NCBI GenBank assembly: GCA_030538085.1
Contig: JAUNUR010000007.1
Location: 1-64,000, forward strand
Source of the DNA: Pseudomonadota bacterium
GTDB taxonomy: Bacteria > Pseudomonadota > Gammaproteobacteria > Burkholderiales > Burkholderiaceae_C
Direction: 5' to 3'
DNA: 64,000 nucleotides
The position numbers were made by a program, and so were the translations under genes. This document shows positions 18,228 through 31,278 of this stretch, piece after piece. The notes beneath the pieces are model-generated. The model had not been told where the DNA came from, did not search any database, and worked only from the letters and a program-made list of their open reading frames with translations. How positions within the stretch are numbered: position 1 is the first letter of the stretch; every line of letters begins with the position of its first letter.

Positions 18228-19121
18228 TTACAACAAGCCCTTGAGCAGCTTGCCCATCTCGGAAGGGTTGCGCGTGACGGTGAAGCCGCACTCTTCCATG
18301 ATGGCCAGCTTGGCATCGGCCGTGTCAGCGCCGCCGCTGATCAGCGCGCCGGCATGGCCCATGCGCTTGCCCGGAGGCGCGGTGACACCGGCGATGAAGC
18401 CGACGATGGGCTTCTTCATGTGGTCCTTGCACCAGCGGGCGGCCTCGGCCTCGTCGGGGCCGCCGATCTCACCGATCATGATCACGGCGTCGGTATCCGG
18501 GTCGTCGTTGAAGGCCTTCATCACGTCAATGTGCTTCAGACCGTTGATCGGGTCGCCGCCAATGCCCACGGCGCTCGACTGGCCGATGCCCAGCTCGGTG
18601 AGCTGCGCCACGGCTTCGTAGGTCAGCGTGCCGGAGCGGCTGACCACGCCCACGCGGCCCTTCTTGTGGATGTGGCCGGGCATGATGCCGATCTTGATCT
18701 CGTCGGGCGTGATGATGCCGGGGCAGTTGGGGCCGAGCAGCAGCGTCTTCTTGCCGCCCTTGGCCTCTTTCTCCCTCATCTTGTTGCGCACGTCCAGCAT
18801 GTCCTTGATCGGAATGCCCTCGGTGATGCAGACCACGAAGTCCAGATCGGCCTCCACAGCCTCCCAGATCGCGGCGGCGGCGCCCGCCGGCGGCACGTAG
18901 ATCACCGAGCAGGTGGCGCCGGTTTCCTTGGCGGCATCCTTGACGGTGGCGAAGATGGGAATGTCGAAGATCGACTCACCGGCTTTCTTGGGGTTCACGC
19001 CGGCGACGAAGCAGGCCTTGCCGTTGGCGTATTCCTGGCACTTCTCGGTGTGGAACTGGCCGGTCTTGCCGGTGATGCCCTGGGTGATGACTTTGGTGTC
19101 TTTGTTGACGAAGATGCTCAT
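18228..19121 (-). CDS. sucD: Succinyl-CoA synthetase, alpha subunit
   Basis: The alpha subunit of the ADP-forming succinate-CoA ligase of the TCA cycle; it carries the CoA-binding Rossmann domain and the phosphohistidine. The 297-residue length is normal. It starts [19 protein letters not shown] and has [20 protein letters not shown] near residue 71 and [12 protein letters not shown] near 128. The active-site histidine is in [12 protein letters not shown], about residue 256. It follows sucC on the same strand, separated by 98 bp that contain an inverted repeat. It is followed by a strong terminator hairpin. Confidence 0.98.
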   Translation of the reverse strand: MSIFVNKDTKVITQGITGKTGQFHTEKCQEYANGKACFVAGVNPKKAGESIFDIPIFATVKDAAKETGATCSVIYVPPAGAAAAIWEAVEADLDFVVCITEGIPIKDMLDVRNKMREKEAKGGKKTLLLGPNCPGIITPDEIKIGIMPGHIHKKGRVGVVSRSGTLTYEAVAQLTELGIGQSSAVGIGGDPINGLKHIDVMKAFNDDPDTDAVIMIGEIGGPDEAEAARWCKDHMKKPIVGFIAGVTAPPGKRMGHAGALISGGADTADAKLAIMEECGFTVTRNPSEMGKLLKGLL

Positions 19122-19134
19122 GATGAAATTCCTT

Positions 19135-19213
19135 GGTTCAGCGTTGGGCGTTGAGCGTTCAGCGAGAGCAGCCGTGATTCGTGACGCTCAACGCTGAACG
19201 CCGAACGCTCAAC
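19135..19213. repeat. Inverted repeat between sucC and sucD
   Basis: The spacer contains GTTCAGCGTTGGGCGTTGAG on the left and CGCTCAACGCTGAACGCCGA on the right. The unit is a roughly 8-10 bp motif repeated in both orientations, able to form a long hairpin inside the sucCD message. It could be a processing or stabilising element or a small insertion. Confidence 0.6.
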
Positions 19214-19219
19214 CAATCT

Positions 19220-20380
<1,161 letters not shown>

Positions 20381-20563
20381 GAAGCCCCTCTGAGGAGTGA
20401 GATGAGAAAAAATGAGTCGGGCCACCGATGGGCCGTCGGGCGCCACGCTGCCGCAGGGCCAGCGGGCTGCTGCGGCAAATGTATCATGGTGCGATGCACC
20501 ACCAATTGTGCGCCACGGCCTTACGTCGCCATGACGCAGGCCCGCCCAGGAAGGACATAGATC

Positions 20564-21475
20564 ATGGTCAAGGTATTCATTGACGGCGAAGCCGGCACCA
20601 CCGGCTTGCAGATTCGCGACCGCCTGCAGGGCATGCCGGGCGTGGAGGTGATCAGCATCGACCCGGCACGCCGCAAGGACCCGGAAGCCAAGCGCGAGAT
20701 CATGGCCGCGGTCGACTTGGTGATCTTGTGCTTGCACGACGACGCGGCACGCGAATCGGTGGCCATGATCGACGCCCTGCCCGGCAGGAAGCCGCGCATC
20801 ATCGACGCCAGCACGGCGCACCGCGTGGCCGAGGGCTGGACTTTCGGCTTCCCCGAGCTGTCGAAAGACCAGCGCGCCGCCGTGCAGCAGGCTGACCGTG
20901 TCGCCAACCCAGGTTGCTACGCCACTGGCGCCATTGCGCTGCTGCGTCCACTGGTGGATGCTGGCATCCTGCCACCCGACTATCCTGTCGCCCTGCCATC
21001 AGTGAGCGGTTACTCCGGCGGTGGACGGCAAATGATCGAAGCTTATGAAGGCGGCAACGCACCCGCCTACGAGTTGTATGCCCTCGGCCTGCGGCACAAG
21101 CACATTCCGGAGATCATGAAATACGGCCGCGTCACCCGCCGCCCCATCTTCGTGCCGGCGGTGGGCAATTTCGACCAGGGCATGCTGGTCGAGTTGCCAT
21201 TGCACCTCGACACCCTGCCCGGCCAGCCAAGCGCGGCGCAACTGCTCGACACCTACCGCGCCCATTACGCCGGCGCCGAGGCCGTGAGCGTGGAAGCCGC
21301 GCCCGAATCCGGCAAGCTGGATGCGGTGGCGCTGAAGAACACCAATCAGCTGGAAATTCGCGTCTTCGGCAACGACGAAGCACAGCAGGCGGTGTGCGTG
21401 GCGCGCCTGGACAACCTGGGCAAGGGCGCCAGCGGCGCGGCGGTGCAGAACCTCAAGCTGATGCTGGGGCTGTGA
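20564..21475 (+). CDS. argC: N-acetyl-gamma-glutamyl-phosphate reductase, short (type 2) form
   Basis: The NADPH-dependent reductase of arginine biosynthesis that makes N-acetylglutamate semialdehyde. The 303-residue length and sequence place it in the short type 2 group: [18 protein letters not shown] at the N-terminus and the nucleophilic Cys118 in [27 protein letters not shown] follows, with a His-rich [13 protein letters not shown] segment. The ATG at 20564 follows an AGGAAGGAC ribosome-binding site. No other arg gene is near, and it is divergent from sucC and convergent with recX. Confidence 0.95.
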   Translation: MVKVFIDGEAGTTGLQIRDRLQGMPGVEVISIDPARRKDPEAKREIMAAVDLVILCLHDDAARESVAMIDALPGRKPRIIDASTAHRVAEGWTFGFPELSKDQRAAVQQADRVANPGCYATGAIALLRPLVDAGILPPDYPVALPSVSGYSGGGRQMIEAYEGGNAPAYELYALGLRHKHIPEIMKYGRVTRRPIFVPAVGNFDQGMLVELPLHLDTLPGQPSAAQLLDTYRAHYAGAEAVSVEAAPESGKLDAVALKNTNQLEIRVFGNDEAQQAVCVARLDNLGKGASGAAVQNLKLMLGL

Positions 21476-21502
21476 CGACGCCTGTGCGCTCCGGCCCGGA
21501 TC

Positions 21503-21984
21503 TCAAGCCTCGTCGTCTGACTCACCGCCCAACACCCGCCGGGTCACATCGGCGCTGAATCCGCGCGCGGCCAGAAAGCGCATCTGGCGCGCACGCTCGG
21601 CAGCCCCTTCCGGCAACTGGCCGAACTTGCGGCGCCAGGCTTCGCGGGCGCGCGCCAGTTCGGTGGTTTGCAATTGCGCGGCGGCGTCGGCCACCACCTC
21701 GTCGGGCAGGCCCTTGGCGCGCAACTCATGCAGCACGCGCGCGTTGCCCAGCTTGCTGGCACGGCGGTGCAGTACCGACTCGGCCACGCGCGCCTCGTTG
21801 ATGAAGCCCTTGGCGGCCAGCTCGTCCAGCACGCGCGCCACGGCATCGGGGTCGTCCTCGCCTTCCACGTGGCGCGCCAGCTTGGCCGCCAGTTCAGCGC
21901 GCGAATGCTCGCGCGCGGCCAGGTAGCGCAGGGCGCGGCCCTTGAGGGACAGGGCCTGCGCCGAAGCGGCGGTGCGCATCCGGT

Positions 21985-21988
<4 letters not shown>
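21503..21988 (-). CDS. recX: RecA regulatory protein RecX
   Basis: A small helical protein of 161 residues made of three-helix repeats. It begins after a short leader with [20 protein letters not shown] and continues [20 protein letters not shown], both typical of RecX. RecX binds RecA filaments and limits recombinase and coprotease activity. Its start overlaps the recA stop by four bases (21985-21988), indicating translational coupling in the standard recA-recX operon. Confidence 0.95.
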
Positions 21989-23034
<1,046 letters not shown>

Positions 23035-23081
23035 GATTTTCCTTTGAGATCAACGGGTTGAGAGTGGCACATCCGGATCAA

Positions 23082-23115
23082 CTGGATGCCTGAACAGGAC
23101 TGTATATCAATCCAT
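23082..23115 (-). promoter_or_regulatory. Possible degenerate LexA boxes upstream of recA
   Basis: CTG-N10-CAG occurs at 23082-23097 (CTGGATGCCTGAACAG), and a second imperfect site follows at 23100-23115 (CTGTATATCAATCCAT). Neither matches the full CTGT-N8-ACAG consensus. An SOS operator is expected for recA, but which site is used cannot be settled by eye. Confidence 0.35.
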
Positions 23116-23136
23116 TGAATTTCGTAAAGCTGATTT

Positions 23137-23721
23137 ATGGTCAGTTTGCCTTATGATTTACAGATGGGTGATCAGCGTCGATTGGTTGGGGCCGCTGCGG
23201 GCAGCGCTGGCCTCCCTTCCGCGGGAGAGAAGGAAAGCGCCGCCAGCCGCTCAGAAGAAAGCCATGCCGATCTCTGGCGCAAGACCCATCTGGGCCGCCT
23301 GCTGGGCCACGCCATGCGCCGCTTTGACGAGCGCGTACTGCAACTGATGGCGGCCAGCGAACAGGCGCCGCTGGCACTGGCCAACCTGGCGGCGCGCGAC
23401 AAGGTGGGCGCGGCGCATATTCACATCACGCGCCACCTGCCGCTCGAAGGCGCCCGGCTGACAGAGCTGGCCACATGGGCCGGGATGACCAAGCAGTCCA
23501 TGGGCGATCTGGTGAATCAGTGCGAAGCCTGGGGCCTGGTCACGCGCGAGCCCGATCCGGGCGACGCCCGTGCGCGGCGCATCGTGTTCACGCCCACGGG
23601 GCTGGACTGGCTGGCCGCCTTTCGCGATGCCGTGGCGCAGGCCGAGGCGGAATTTCGCGCCTCCGTGGGCAACGAAGTCGCCACGGTGGTGGCGCTGGGG
23701 CTGGAGGCTTATGCGGCTTGA
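23137..23721 (+). CDS. MarR-family transcriptional regulator
   Basis: A winged helix-turn-helix regulator of up to 194 residues. The core starts near residue 45 (DLWRKTHLGRLLGHAMRRFD); the recognition region is LTELATWAGMTKQSMGDLVN near 110, and the wing is PGDARARRIVFTPTGLDWL. The first 40 residues are serine/alanine-rich and unconserved, so a start downstream of ATG 23137 (for example Met10) is possible. It is divergent from recA with only about 100 bp between them and convergent with the metal ATPase gene, so its target is not evident from context. Ligand unknown. Confidence 0.85.
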   Translation: MVSLPYDLQMGDQRRLVGAAAGSAGLPSAGEKESAASRSEESHADLWRKTHLGRLLGHAMRRFDERVLQLMAASEQAPLALANLAARDKVGAAHIHITRHLPLEGARLTELATWAGMTKQSMGDLVNQCEAWGLVTREPDPGDARARRIVFTPTGLDWLAAFRDAVAQAEAEFRASVGNEVATVVALGLEAYAA

Positions 23722-23745
23722 AATGACTCTTACCGCTGAGGCCAA

Positions 23746-25961
<2,216 letters not shown>

Positions 25962-25967
25962 GGGTCG

Positions 25968-25998
25968 ATTGGAAACCCTGGAGCAACTCCAGAGTCAA
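25968..25998 (-). promoter_or_regulatory. MerR-type operator-promoter of the metal ATPase
   Basis: Read on the minus strand: a -35 TTGACT (25998-25993), then the dyad ACTCTGGAG TTG CTCCAGGGT, then a -10-like TCCAAT (25973-25968). The spacer is 19 bp, longer than the normal 17 bp, as in promoters that CadR/PbrR/ZntR-type regulators untwist on metal binding. The predicted transcript start falls at or within a base or two of the ATPase ATG at 25961, so the mRNA may be leaderless. Confidence 0.88.
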
Positions 25999-26018
25999 GT
26001 CGCCGTGCGTCCCGCCAC

Positions 26019-26096
26019 TGTGGGAGCGGGCTTGCCCGCGATGACGGCGCATCGCCTCCAACTAACGCCGCATCGCGGGCAAGCCCGCTCCCACAC
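26019..26096. repeat. REP pair (BIME) in the divergent ATPase-regulator promoter region
   Basis: Two near-perfect inverted REP sequences, TGTGGGAGCGGGCTTGCCCG and its complement, with about 28 bp between them. They match the pairs that flank the RAYT gene at 35 kb. The element sits in the 180 bp divergent region between the operator and the regulator start, so it is part of the leader or promoter of the regulator gene. Confidence 0.9.
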
Positions 26097-26141
26097 CAAG
26101 GCCACCGAGCGCGCCGCGCGCTGGGTGACTACCATGGCCCC

Positions 26142-26597
26142 ATGAAAATCAGCGAACTCGCCCAGGCCACCGGCACCCCGGTGGACACCATCCGCTACTA
26201 CGAGCGCGAGGGCCTGCTGCCCGAGCCGGCACGCGACGGCAACAACTATCGCGTCTACGGCGCCGAGCACGCCGAGCGCCTGGCCTTCATCCGCCAGGGG
26301 CGCGGGCTGGACATGTCACTGAACGAAATCCGCACCCTGCTGGCCTGGCGCGACCAGCCCGACGCCGACTGCGGCGCCGTCAACGACCTGCTGGACGAGC
26401 ACATCGGCCACATCGCCACCCGCATCCGTGAGTTGCGCGCGCTGGAAAAGCAGTTGAAGGCGCTGCGCGCCCAGTGCCGCGTGGTGCGCGACACCGCGCA
26501 CTGCGGCATCCTGACGGGCATGGCGCGGGCCTCCGCCGACCGGTCACTGGCTGGCCCGTCCGATCTGGGCACCCATGTCCATGGCGCCCATCGCTGA
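26142..26597 (+). CDS. MerR-family metal-responsive regulator (CadR/PbrR type)
   Basis: A regulator of 151 residues with an N-terminal winged helix (MKISELAQATGTPVDTIRYY) and a long dimerisation helix. Cysteines at positions 77, 112 and 121 match the metal-binding pattern of the CadR/PbrR group, which respond to Cd2+, Pb2+ or Zn2+. I use ATG 26142 rather than the longer open frame, because family members start with this M-K-I motif. It is divergent from the P-type ATPase and would activate it from the dyad at 25975-25995. It appears intact although the ATPase is frameshifted. No histidine-rich C-terminus of the classic CadR type is present apart from a final GTHVHGAHR. Confidence 0.93.
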   Translation: MKISELAQATGTPVDTIRYYEREGLLPEPARDGNNYRVYGAEHAERLAFIRQGRGLDMSLNEIRTLLAWRDQPDADCGAVNDLLDEHIGHIATRIRELRALEKQLKALRAQCRVVRDTAHCGILTGMARASADRSLAGPSDLGTHVHGAHR

Positions 26598-26676
26598 GAG
26601 AGGAACCCAAGCGGGAGCAGCGCGGACAAAACCGCAACCATGCCAAGAACATGAATCTCTAGCCTAGCCCCACCTT

Positions 26677-27237
26677 TTAAGGGCGAGGCCTGGCTTGCCG
26701 GTATTGCCGCTCGTTACCTGCTCGTTGACCGCCGGGGTCAACGTTGACACATACACGCCCGCCACAGATCGCGACGTCCGATGCGTAATAAGCTTGCAGC
26801 ACAGGTATGGCGTTTTCGTACCGGCTGAGTTCATCCTTGACGATAACCAACTCTCGGCGGTAGTAACCCAGCACGGCCCAACCGACGAGCAGCACCAGCA
26901 GCAAGATCGCACCAGCTGCGCCGAACCACATCCAAACCGTCTTGTTGGCCTTTTTCAGTTGTGCGGAAGTAGTCGATACCTCGCGGTCATACTGCGCTGC
27001 AACAGGAGCAACAGCATCCTTTGCCTCTTTAGCGATCTGGGCGCCGGCTTCTCCAACAATGCCATCTACCCGCCGATGTGCCTGCGCGACTTCGCGCTGC
27101 AATGCCTGCATGCGCTGATCAAAGGCGGCCTGCATGCGCATTTCGCGCTGCTCGAATTTGGCTATCAGCGCAGATTGCAGCTTGAGCGTGTTTTGAAGCG
27201 ATACAAGCAGGGTGGAGAGTTCTTGTGCATTCGACAT
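26677..27237 (-). CDS. Coiled-coil single-pass membrane protein, unknown
   Basis: A protein of 186 residues whose first 100 residues are predicted helical coiled coil (KFEQREMRMQAAFDQRMQAL). One membrane segment follows at about residues 103-124 (MWFGAAGAILLLVLLVGWAV), then a short external part with two cysteines (ICGGRVCVNVD). I do not recognise a named family with certainty. The layout resembles small 'relaxation-protein-like' partners found beside effector genes in xanthomonads, but that is from memory of layout, not of sequence. It is the last of three same-strand genes that are AT-richer than the surroundings, 25 bp after the effector-like gene. Confidence 0.7.
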   Translation of the reverse strand: MSNAQELSTLLVSLQNTLKLQSALIAKFEQREMRMQAAFDQRMQALQREVAQAHRRVDGIVGEAGAQIAKEAKDAVAPVAAQYDREVSTTSAQLKKANKTVWMWFGAAGAILLLVLLVGWAVLGYYRRELVIVKDELSRYENAIPVLQAYYASDVAICGGRVCVNVDPGGQRAGNERQYRQARPRP

Positions 27238-27262
27238 CGGATGTTCTGGCGCTGACTGACGA

Positions 27263-28297
27263 TTACATTTTCATTACAAGCCCTTGCTGGGCCACTTCCT
27301 GCCGCTGAAGCTCTTCTTTCTGCTGCGCCACAGCCAACTCATGCCCCCATTGCTCAAACGCGCGCACTTCTGGTGACTGCGAGATATGCGCAACGGCTTG
27401 ATCAAAGGCGGCATTGTCATCAGCAAACACCGCTGCAGCCAATTTATCCAGTTCCGGATCACCCGTAGTGAATACTTGCTTGCCTTGCTGCTGCCCTTCC
27501 TGCGAACTACTGAAACTGCTATCAGAAGAGTCCCACCGCGACTTCCCCCTATCGTTCGGGTCAAGGGGAACCACAGGCTCTTCCGACTGAGGAGGCTGAA
27601 TCTTCCGATCATCGCTGTCGTACCATTGCTTGCCATCGAACCAATAGCCACTGCGATAGGAGATAACTCCAATACTCTGATGCAAGTTTTCGCCAAAATT
27701 AGGAGCACTTACTTTTTTTCCGCTGCTATCCAGCGGCAGGGATGGAGCGATATCCGCCGCCTTCAATAGCGTACTGACTACGCCATTACTATTATTGTAC
27801 AATGGAGAATATTCAAGCTGGGCATCATTGATCTGTTGACCTGCGGTCAATGTCAAGCCCAGCCTCCTATCAAGCTCTTGATCAGATCCTTGCCAAACAA
27901 TCAGCCGCTCGTGATTTTCTCCCTCACGCGGCCAATCTGGCGACTCCTGCAGAAGCACCAGAGCTTTTCCGTTTTTATCCCGAATAAGAGCCGGGTCATC
28001 AGCATTGACTTGATCAACAGGCATCGGAAGAACAGAGCCATCCGCCTGCCTCTGATAAACAGCATGGTACGGCGGCATATATGGCGCAGCATCAACTCGA
28101 ATGTTGCCAAACTTCTCAGAGCCGAATAACGTGCTTTGTGCAAAATTGGCAATATCGTTGCCTTCCGAACGAGCATCTGGTCCGCCACGGACGACAATTT
28201 GGCTACCATCGGATCGCTCAAAGAGCAGGTATGTATGCCGTTGATTACCATCAACGGGGCTCGCCCCCACAATAATTTTTGCACTATCTCCTGACAT
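27263..28297 (-). CDS. Effector-like protein of unknown function (NNSNG motif)
   Basis: A soluble protein of 344 residues with no signal peptide or membrane segment. The N-terminal 210 residues form a compact domain with RHTYLLFERSDGSQIVVRGG and, near residue 160, LEYSPLYNNSNGVVSTLLKA. The NSN-like motif followed by a leucine-rich helix occurs in several papain-like or hydrolase toxin domains, so an enzymatic effector is possible. The rest is a low-complexity linker (SSDSSFSSSQEGQQQGKQ) and a helical Gln/Glu-rich tail (VAQQKEELQRQEVAQQ) that could be a secretion or adaptor-binding region. It follows the lipoprotein gene by 2 bp. Function is inferred from arrangement only. Confidence 0.75.
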   Translation of the reverse strand: MSGDSAKIIVGASPVDGNQRHTYLLFERSDGSQIVVRGGPDARSEGNDIANFAQSTLFGSEKFGNIRVDAAPYMPPYHAVYQRQADGSVLPMPVDQVNADDPALIRDKNGKALVLLQESPDWPREGENHERLIVWQGSDQELDRRLGLTLTAGQQINDAQLEYSPLYNNSNGVVSTLLKAADIAPSLPLDSSGKKVSAPNFGENLHQSIGVISYRSGYWFDGKQWYDSDDRKIQPPQSEEPVVPLDPNDRGKSRWDSSDSSFSSSQEGQQQGKQVFTTGDPELDKLAAAVFADDNAAFDQAVAHISQSPEVRAFEQWGHELAVAQQKEELQRQEVAQQGLVMKM

Positions 28298-28299
28298 CC

Positions 28300-28704
28300 T
28301 TAACCCCCAATCTCCTTGGGGGTGCGCGTCACATGAAAATCAGCGACCAGCAACCCATCTTCAGAATCAAGTGTTACGAACCATTTTATTGGTGCAACCG
28401 GAGCCGTCACTCGCCGCTCTGGTGACAAAGATGATGGCATCGAGTAAACGCATATAACCGATGACCGGACTTCCATCGACCTTGGCTCGGCGGGCATGCA
28501 TGAAAAACCTTGTGCCTCAAGAGTCTGCGTGGCATCCAAGATCTTCATCTGTGGTGCAATCCAGCGCCCAATCTGAGCTTTGGCTTGTGTGGTGGATTGC
28601 TGCGCTTTAAACGAATCATTAGTTTTTTTTGTTTCACTCATAGCATTACAGCCTGTCATAGATGAAATGGTAAGCAGAAAAAAGGCGATGCTCAAAAGAC
28701 GCAT
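28300..28704 (-). CDS. Small lipoprotein, candidate immunity protein
   Basis: A protein of 134 residues with a lipoprotein signal peptide (MRLLSIAFFLLTISSMTGC, lipidated Cys19). The mature part is about 115 residues with two further cysteines (FSCMPAEP and SSVICVYSM), possibly disulfide-bonded in the periplasm. ATG 28704 is chosen because it starts the signal peptide directly; the frame extends 21 codons upstream without conservation. It is the first gene of the AT-richer trio, 2 bp before the effector-like gene. Small periplasmic lipoproteins directly upstream of an effector are the usual form of immunity proteins in Xanthomonas-type T4SS killing systems; here this is inference. Confidence 0.72.
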   Translation of the reverse strand: MRLLSIAFFLLTISSMTGCNAMSETKKTNDSFKAQQSTTQAKAQIGRWIAPQMKILDATQTLEAQGFSCMPAEPRSMEVRSSVICVYSMPSSLSPERRVTAPVAPIKWFVTLDSEDGLLVADFHVTRTPKEIGG

Positions 28705-28982
28705 TAATGATCTGCGCGCCGTATTGAGGCAGGTAACGCATGCCGAATAATTGCCAATAGCTGTCACGCAGTTCTCCTATCGCGTTTTGTGAGAGCAGTG
28801 TAACAGAAAGACGAAAAAAGTTTTACTCCAACACATAGGTTGCCCCACCCTCCTTCTGCATCTCGTGGCCATCCAGGCTTGGCGGCGAGCGCCACCGTTC
28901 CCGGCGCTGCGGCCACCCGCATAGCGCCGTGCCGCGCACGCTCGTACCATTGCGCCACTTTCCACACCACGAGGAGCGAGGA

Positions 28983-30263
28983 ATGAGCCTGTTGAGCTGG
29001 CAGGAGCGGCCGGCGGCGGCGCTGGCCGATGGCGGGGTGATCGGGCCCGACGAGCGGCTGCCTTGGCCGCAGACGGCGGCCATGGGCGTGCAGCACGTCA
29101 TCGCCATGTTCGGCGCCACGGTGCTGGCGCCGATCCTGATGGGGTTCGACCCCAATCTGGCGATCTTCATGAGCGGCATCGGCACGCTGATCTTCTACTT
29201 CGCCACCGGCGGCAAGGTGCCCAGCTACCTGGGCTCGTCGTTCGCCTTCATCGGCGTGGTGATCGCCGCCACCGGCTACGGGGGCCAGGGGCTCAACGCC
29301 AACATCGCCGTGGCGCTGGGCGGCATCATCATGTGCGGGCTGATCTACACGCTGATCGGCGTGCTGGTGCAGGCCGTGGGCACGCGCTGGATCGAGCGGC
29401 TGATGCCCCCCGTGGTGACGGGCGCGGTGGTGGCCGTGATCGGGCTGAACCTGGCGCACATCCCCATCAAGAACATGGCGGCCAGCAACTTCGACAGCTG
29501 GATGCAGCTCATCACCTTCCTGTGCGTGGCGCTGGTCGCCGTGTTCACGCGCGGCATGGTGCAGCGGCTGCTGATTCTGGTGGGCCTGTTCATCGCCACG
29601 CTGATCTACCTGCTGCTGACCAACGGCCTGGGGCTGGGCAAGCCCATGGATTTCTCGGGCATCGTGGCCGCGCCGTGGATCGGGTTGCCAAAATTCACCG
29701 CGCCGGTGTTCGACACCAACGCCGCCTTGCTGATCGCCCCGGTGGCGCTGATCCTGGTGGCCGAGAACCTGGGCCACATCAAGGCCGTGGCGGCCATGAC
29801 GGGCCGCAACCTCGACCCCTACATCGGCCGCGCCTTCGGCGCCGACGGCCTGGCGACCATGGTGTCGGGCGCGGTCGGCGGCACGGGCGTGACCACCTAT
29901 GCCGAAAACATCGGGGTGATGGCCGCCACGCGCATCTACTCCACCGCCGTGTTCCTGGTGGCGGCGGGCATGGCGCTGCTGCTGGGCTTTTCCCCCAAGT
30001 TCGGCGCCTTCATCCAGGCCATTCCGCTGCCGGTGATGGGCGGCGTGAGCATCGTGGTGTTCGGCCTGATCACCATCGCCGGCGCGCGCATCTGGGTGGA
30101 GAACAAGGTGGACTTCACCAACCCCGCCAACTTGCTGGTGGCCGCCATCACGCTGGTGCTGGGCACGGGCGACTTCACGCTGAAGTTCGGCGACTTCGCG
30201 CTGGGGGGCATTGGCACCGCAACCTTTGGGGCCGTTCTCCTACACGCGCTGCTGCGGCGCTGA
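28983..30263 (+). CDS. NCS2-family uracil/xanthine permease (RutG-like)
   Basis: An inner-membrane nucleobase:cation symporter of 426 residues with about 14 segments. It shows the NCS2 pattern: GVQHVIAMFGATVLAPILMG in helix 1, VAENLGHIKAVAAMTGRNLD in helix 8 with the substrate-binding Glu, and GGTGVTTYAENIGVMAATRI in helix 10 with the second conserved Glu. Similarity to the RutG/UraA side suggests a pyrimidine substrate, but xanthine cannot be excluded. The start at ATG 28983 follows a GAGGAGCGAGGA ribosome-binding site. No nucleobase catabolic genes are adjacent. Confidence 0.9.
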   Translation: MSLLSWQERPAAALADGGVIGPDERLPWPQTAAMGVQHVIAMFGATVLAPILMGFDPNLAIFMSGIGTLIFYFATGGKVPSYLGSSFAFIGVVIAATGYGGQGLNANIAVALGGIIMCGLIYTLIGVLVQAVGTRWIERLMPPVVTGAVVAVIGLNLAHIPIKNMAASNFDSWMQLITFLCVALVAVFTRGMVQRLLILVGLFIATLIYLLLTNGLGLGKPMDFSGIVAAPWIGLPKFTAPVFDTNAALLIAPVALILVAENLGHIKAVAAMTGRNLDPYIGRAFGADGLATMVSGAVGGTGVTTYAENIGVMAATRIYSTAVFLVAAGMALLLGFSPKFGAFIQAIPLPVMGGVSIVVFGLITIAGARIWVENKVDFTNPANLLVAAITLVLGTGDFTLKFGDFALGGIGTATFGAVLLHALLRR

Positions 30264-30311
30264 ACCTAGCATGGAGCGCTTGAAAAACATCACTCACAAG
30301 GAAAACGCTCC

Positions 30312-30887
30312 ATGCTGAAATCAACCGCTTCACGCACCGCCGCGCTGCTGGCCGTGGCCGCCGGCCTGGGCGCCTGCAGCAACATGAACAACGCCGAGGT
30401 GAATCCGCGCACCCAGGCGGTCGTCAAACTCAGTTCGGCCGCCGGTGGCACGCCGCAGCCCAACCCGCAATCGCCGGTGCAAGGCGAACTCCGCTTTTCC
30501 GAACTGCGCGGCATCACCAGCGTCAACGGCACCATCACCGGGCTGAAACCGAACGCGCCGCACGCCTTTCACGTGCACGAGAAGGGCGATTGCTCCACGC
30601 CCGATTTCAGCAGCGCGGGCGGGCACTTCAACCCCACCAACCAGCCACACGGCGCGCACGGCAGCGGCCTGCACCATCTGGGCGACATGCCGCAGCTGAT
30701 GGCCGACGCCAACGGAACGGCGCAGGTGTCGTTCAACAGCCAAACGCTGAAACTGCGCGGCGTGAACACCATCATTGGCAAGTCCGTCATCGTGCACCGC
30801 GACGCGGACGACGTGAGCCACCAGCCGGTGGGCAATGCAGGCCCGCGCCTGGCCTGTGGCGTGATCGCGTTGCAGCCTGCAAGCTGA
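30312..30887 (+). CDS. sodC: Cu/Zn superoxide dismutase, lipoprotein type
   Basis: A periplasmic, lipid-anchored Cu/Zn superoxide dismutase of 191 residues. The signal peptide ends in LGACS with lipidated Cys22. Copper and zinc ligands are visible in HAFHVHEKGDCS, then SAGGHFNPTNQPHGAH, HHLGDMPQL with its zinc-ligand Asp, and a final SVIVHRDADD. The disulfide cysteines are GDCS and RLACGVIA. It protects the periplasm from externally produced superoxide. It follows the permease by 48 bp on the same strand but has its own AAGGAAAACG site. Confidence 0.97.
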   Translation: MLKSTASRTAALLAVAAGLGACSNMNNAEVNPRTQAVVKLSSAAGGTPQPNPQSPVQGELRFSELRGITSVNGTITGLKPNAPHAFHVHEKGDCSTPDFSSAGGHFNPTNQPHGAHGSGLHHLGDMPQLMADANGTAQVSFNSQTLKLRGVNTIIGKSVIVHRDADDVSHQPVGNAGPRLACGVIALQPAS

Positions 30888-31083
30888 CAGCGCCCCCACT
30901 CCACCCCTCGTCTCATTGCGGCGAAAGCCGCAATCCACGCGGTGGCGTTAGCCCCTTGGTCAACGCCGTGCCAATGCAGCGCCGCCATGACGGAAAGGGG
31001 GTGAATGCATTGCCTTGCGTACTCCGTGTGTTGAGGTGCACCAACAACCTGCCGGGTTGCTTTAACGAATGGGCCTGCCACCC

Positions 31084-31107
31084 AAGGCGCTTTCGAGCGC
31101 TTTTTTC
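31084..31107 (+). terminator. Rho-independent terminator in the sodC - acetyl-CoA hydrolase gap
   Basis: GGCGCT, loop TTCG, AGCGC followed by six T. It lies about 200 bp after the sodC stop. The gap 30888-31357 also holds a partial hairpin repeat at 30912-30950. Because the terminator is distant from sodC, a short unannotated RNA ending here is possible but unsupported. Confidence 0.8.
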
Positions 31108-31278
31108 GTGACTGCTTGAATGGGGTCCCAGCCCTCTTCCACCCAGTGACCACTGTCGCGCCCGCACATCAGCAACCCCATATGGCATGTGGAATTTTTC
31201 ACCCCACTCCGCCTCGGCCCCGCCCCGCTTGACCTGTTTCAAGCCGGCGTCACAAATCCGCAAGCCAGCTCCTTTAAA

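Noticed and set aside
23100..23115. A full LexA box for recA
   Set aside because: Matches to CTGT-N8-ACAG are incomplete at both candidate sites, so only a low-confidence regulatory entry was kept.
28764..29777. Long open frame of 337 codons antisense to the NCS2 permease
   Set aside because: It is the high-GC shadow of a clearly conserved permease; its product is a His/Gln/Arg-rich low-complexity sequence.
30888..31110. Small RNA between sodC and the CoA-transferase ending at the 31.1 kb terminator
   Set aside because: A terminator alone does not establish an RNA gene, and no promoter or conserved structure was recognised.
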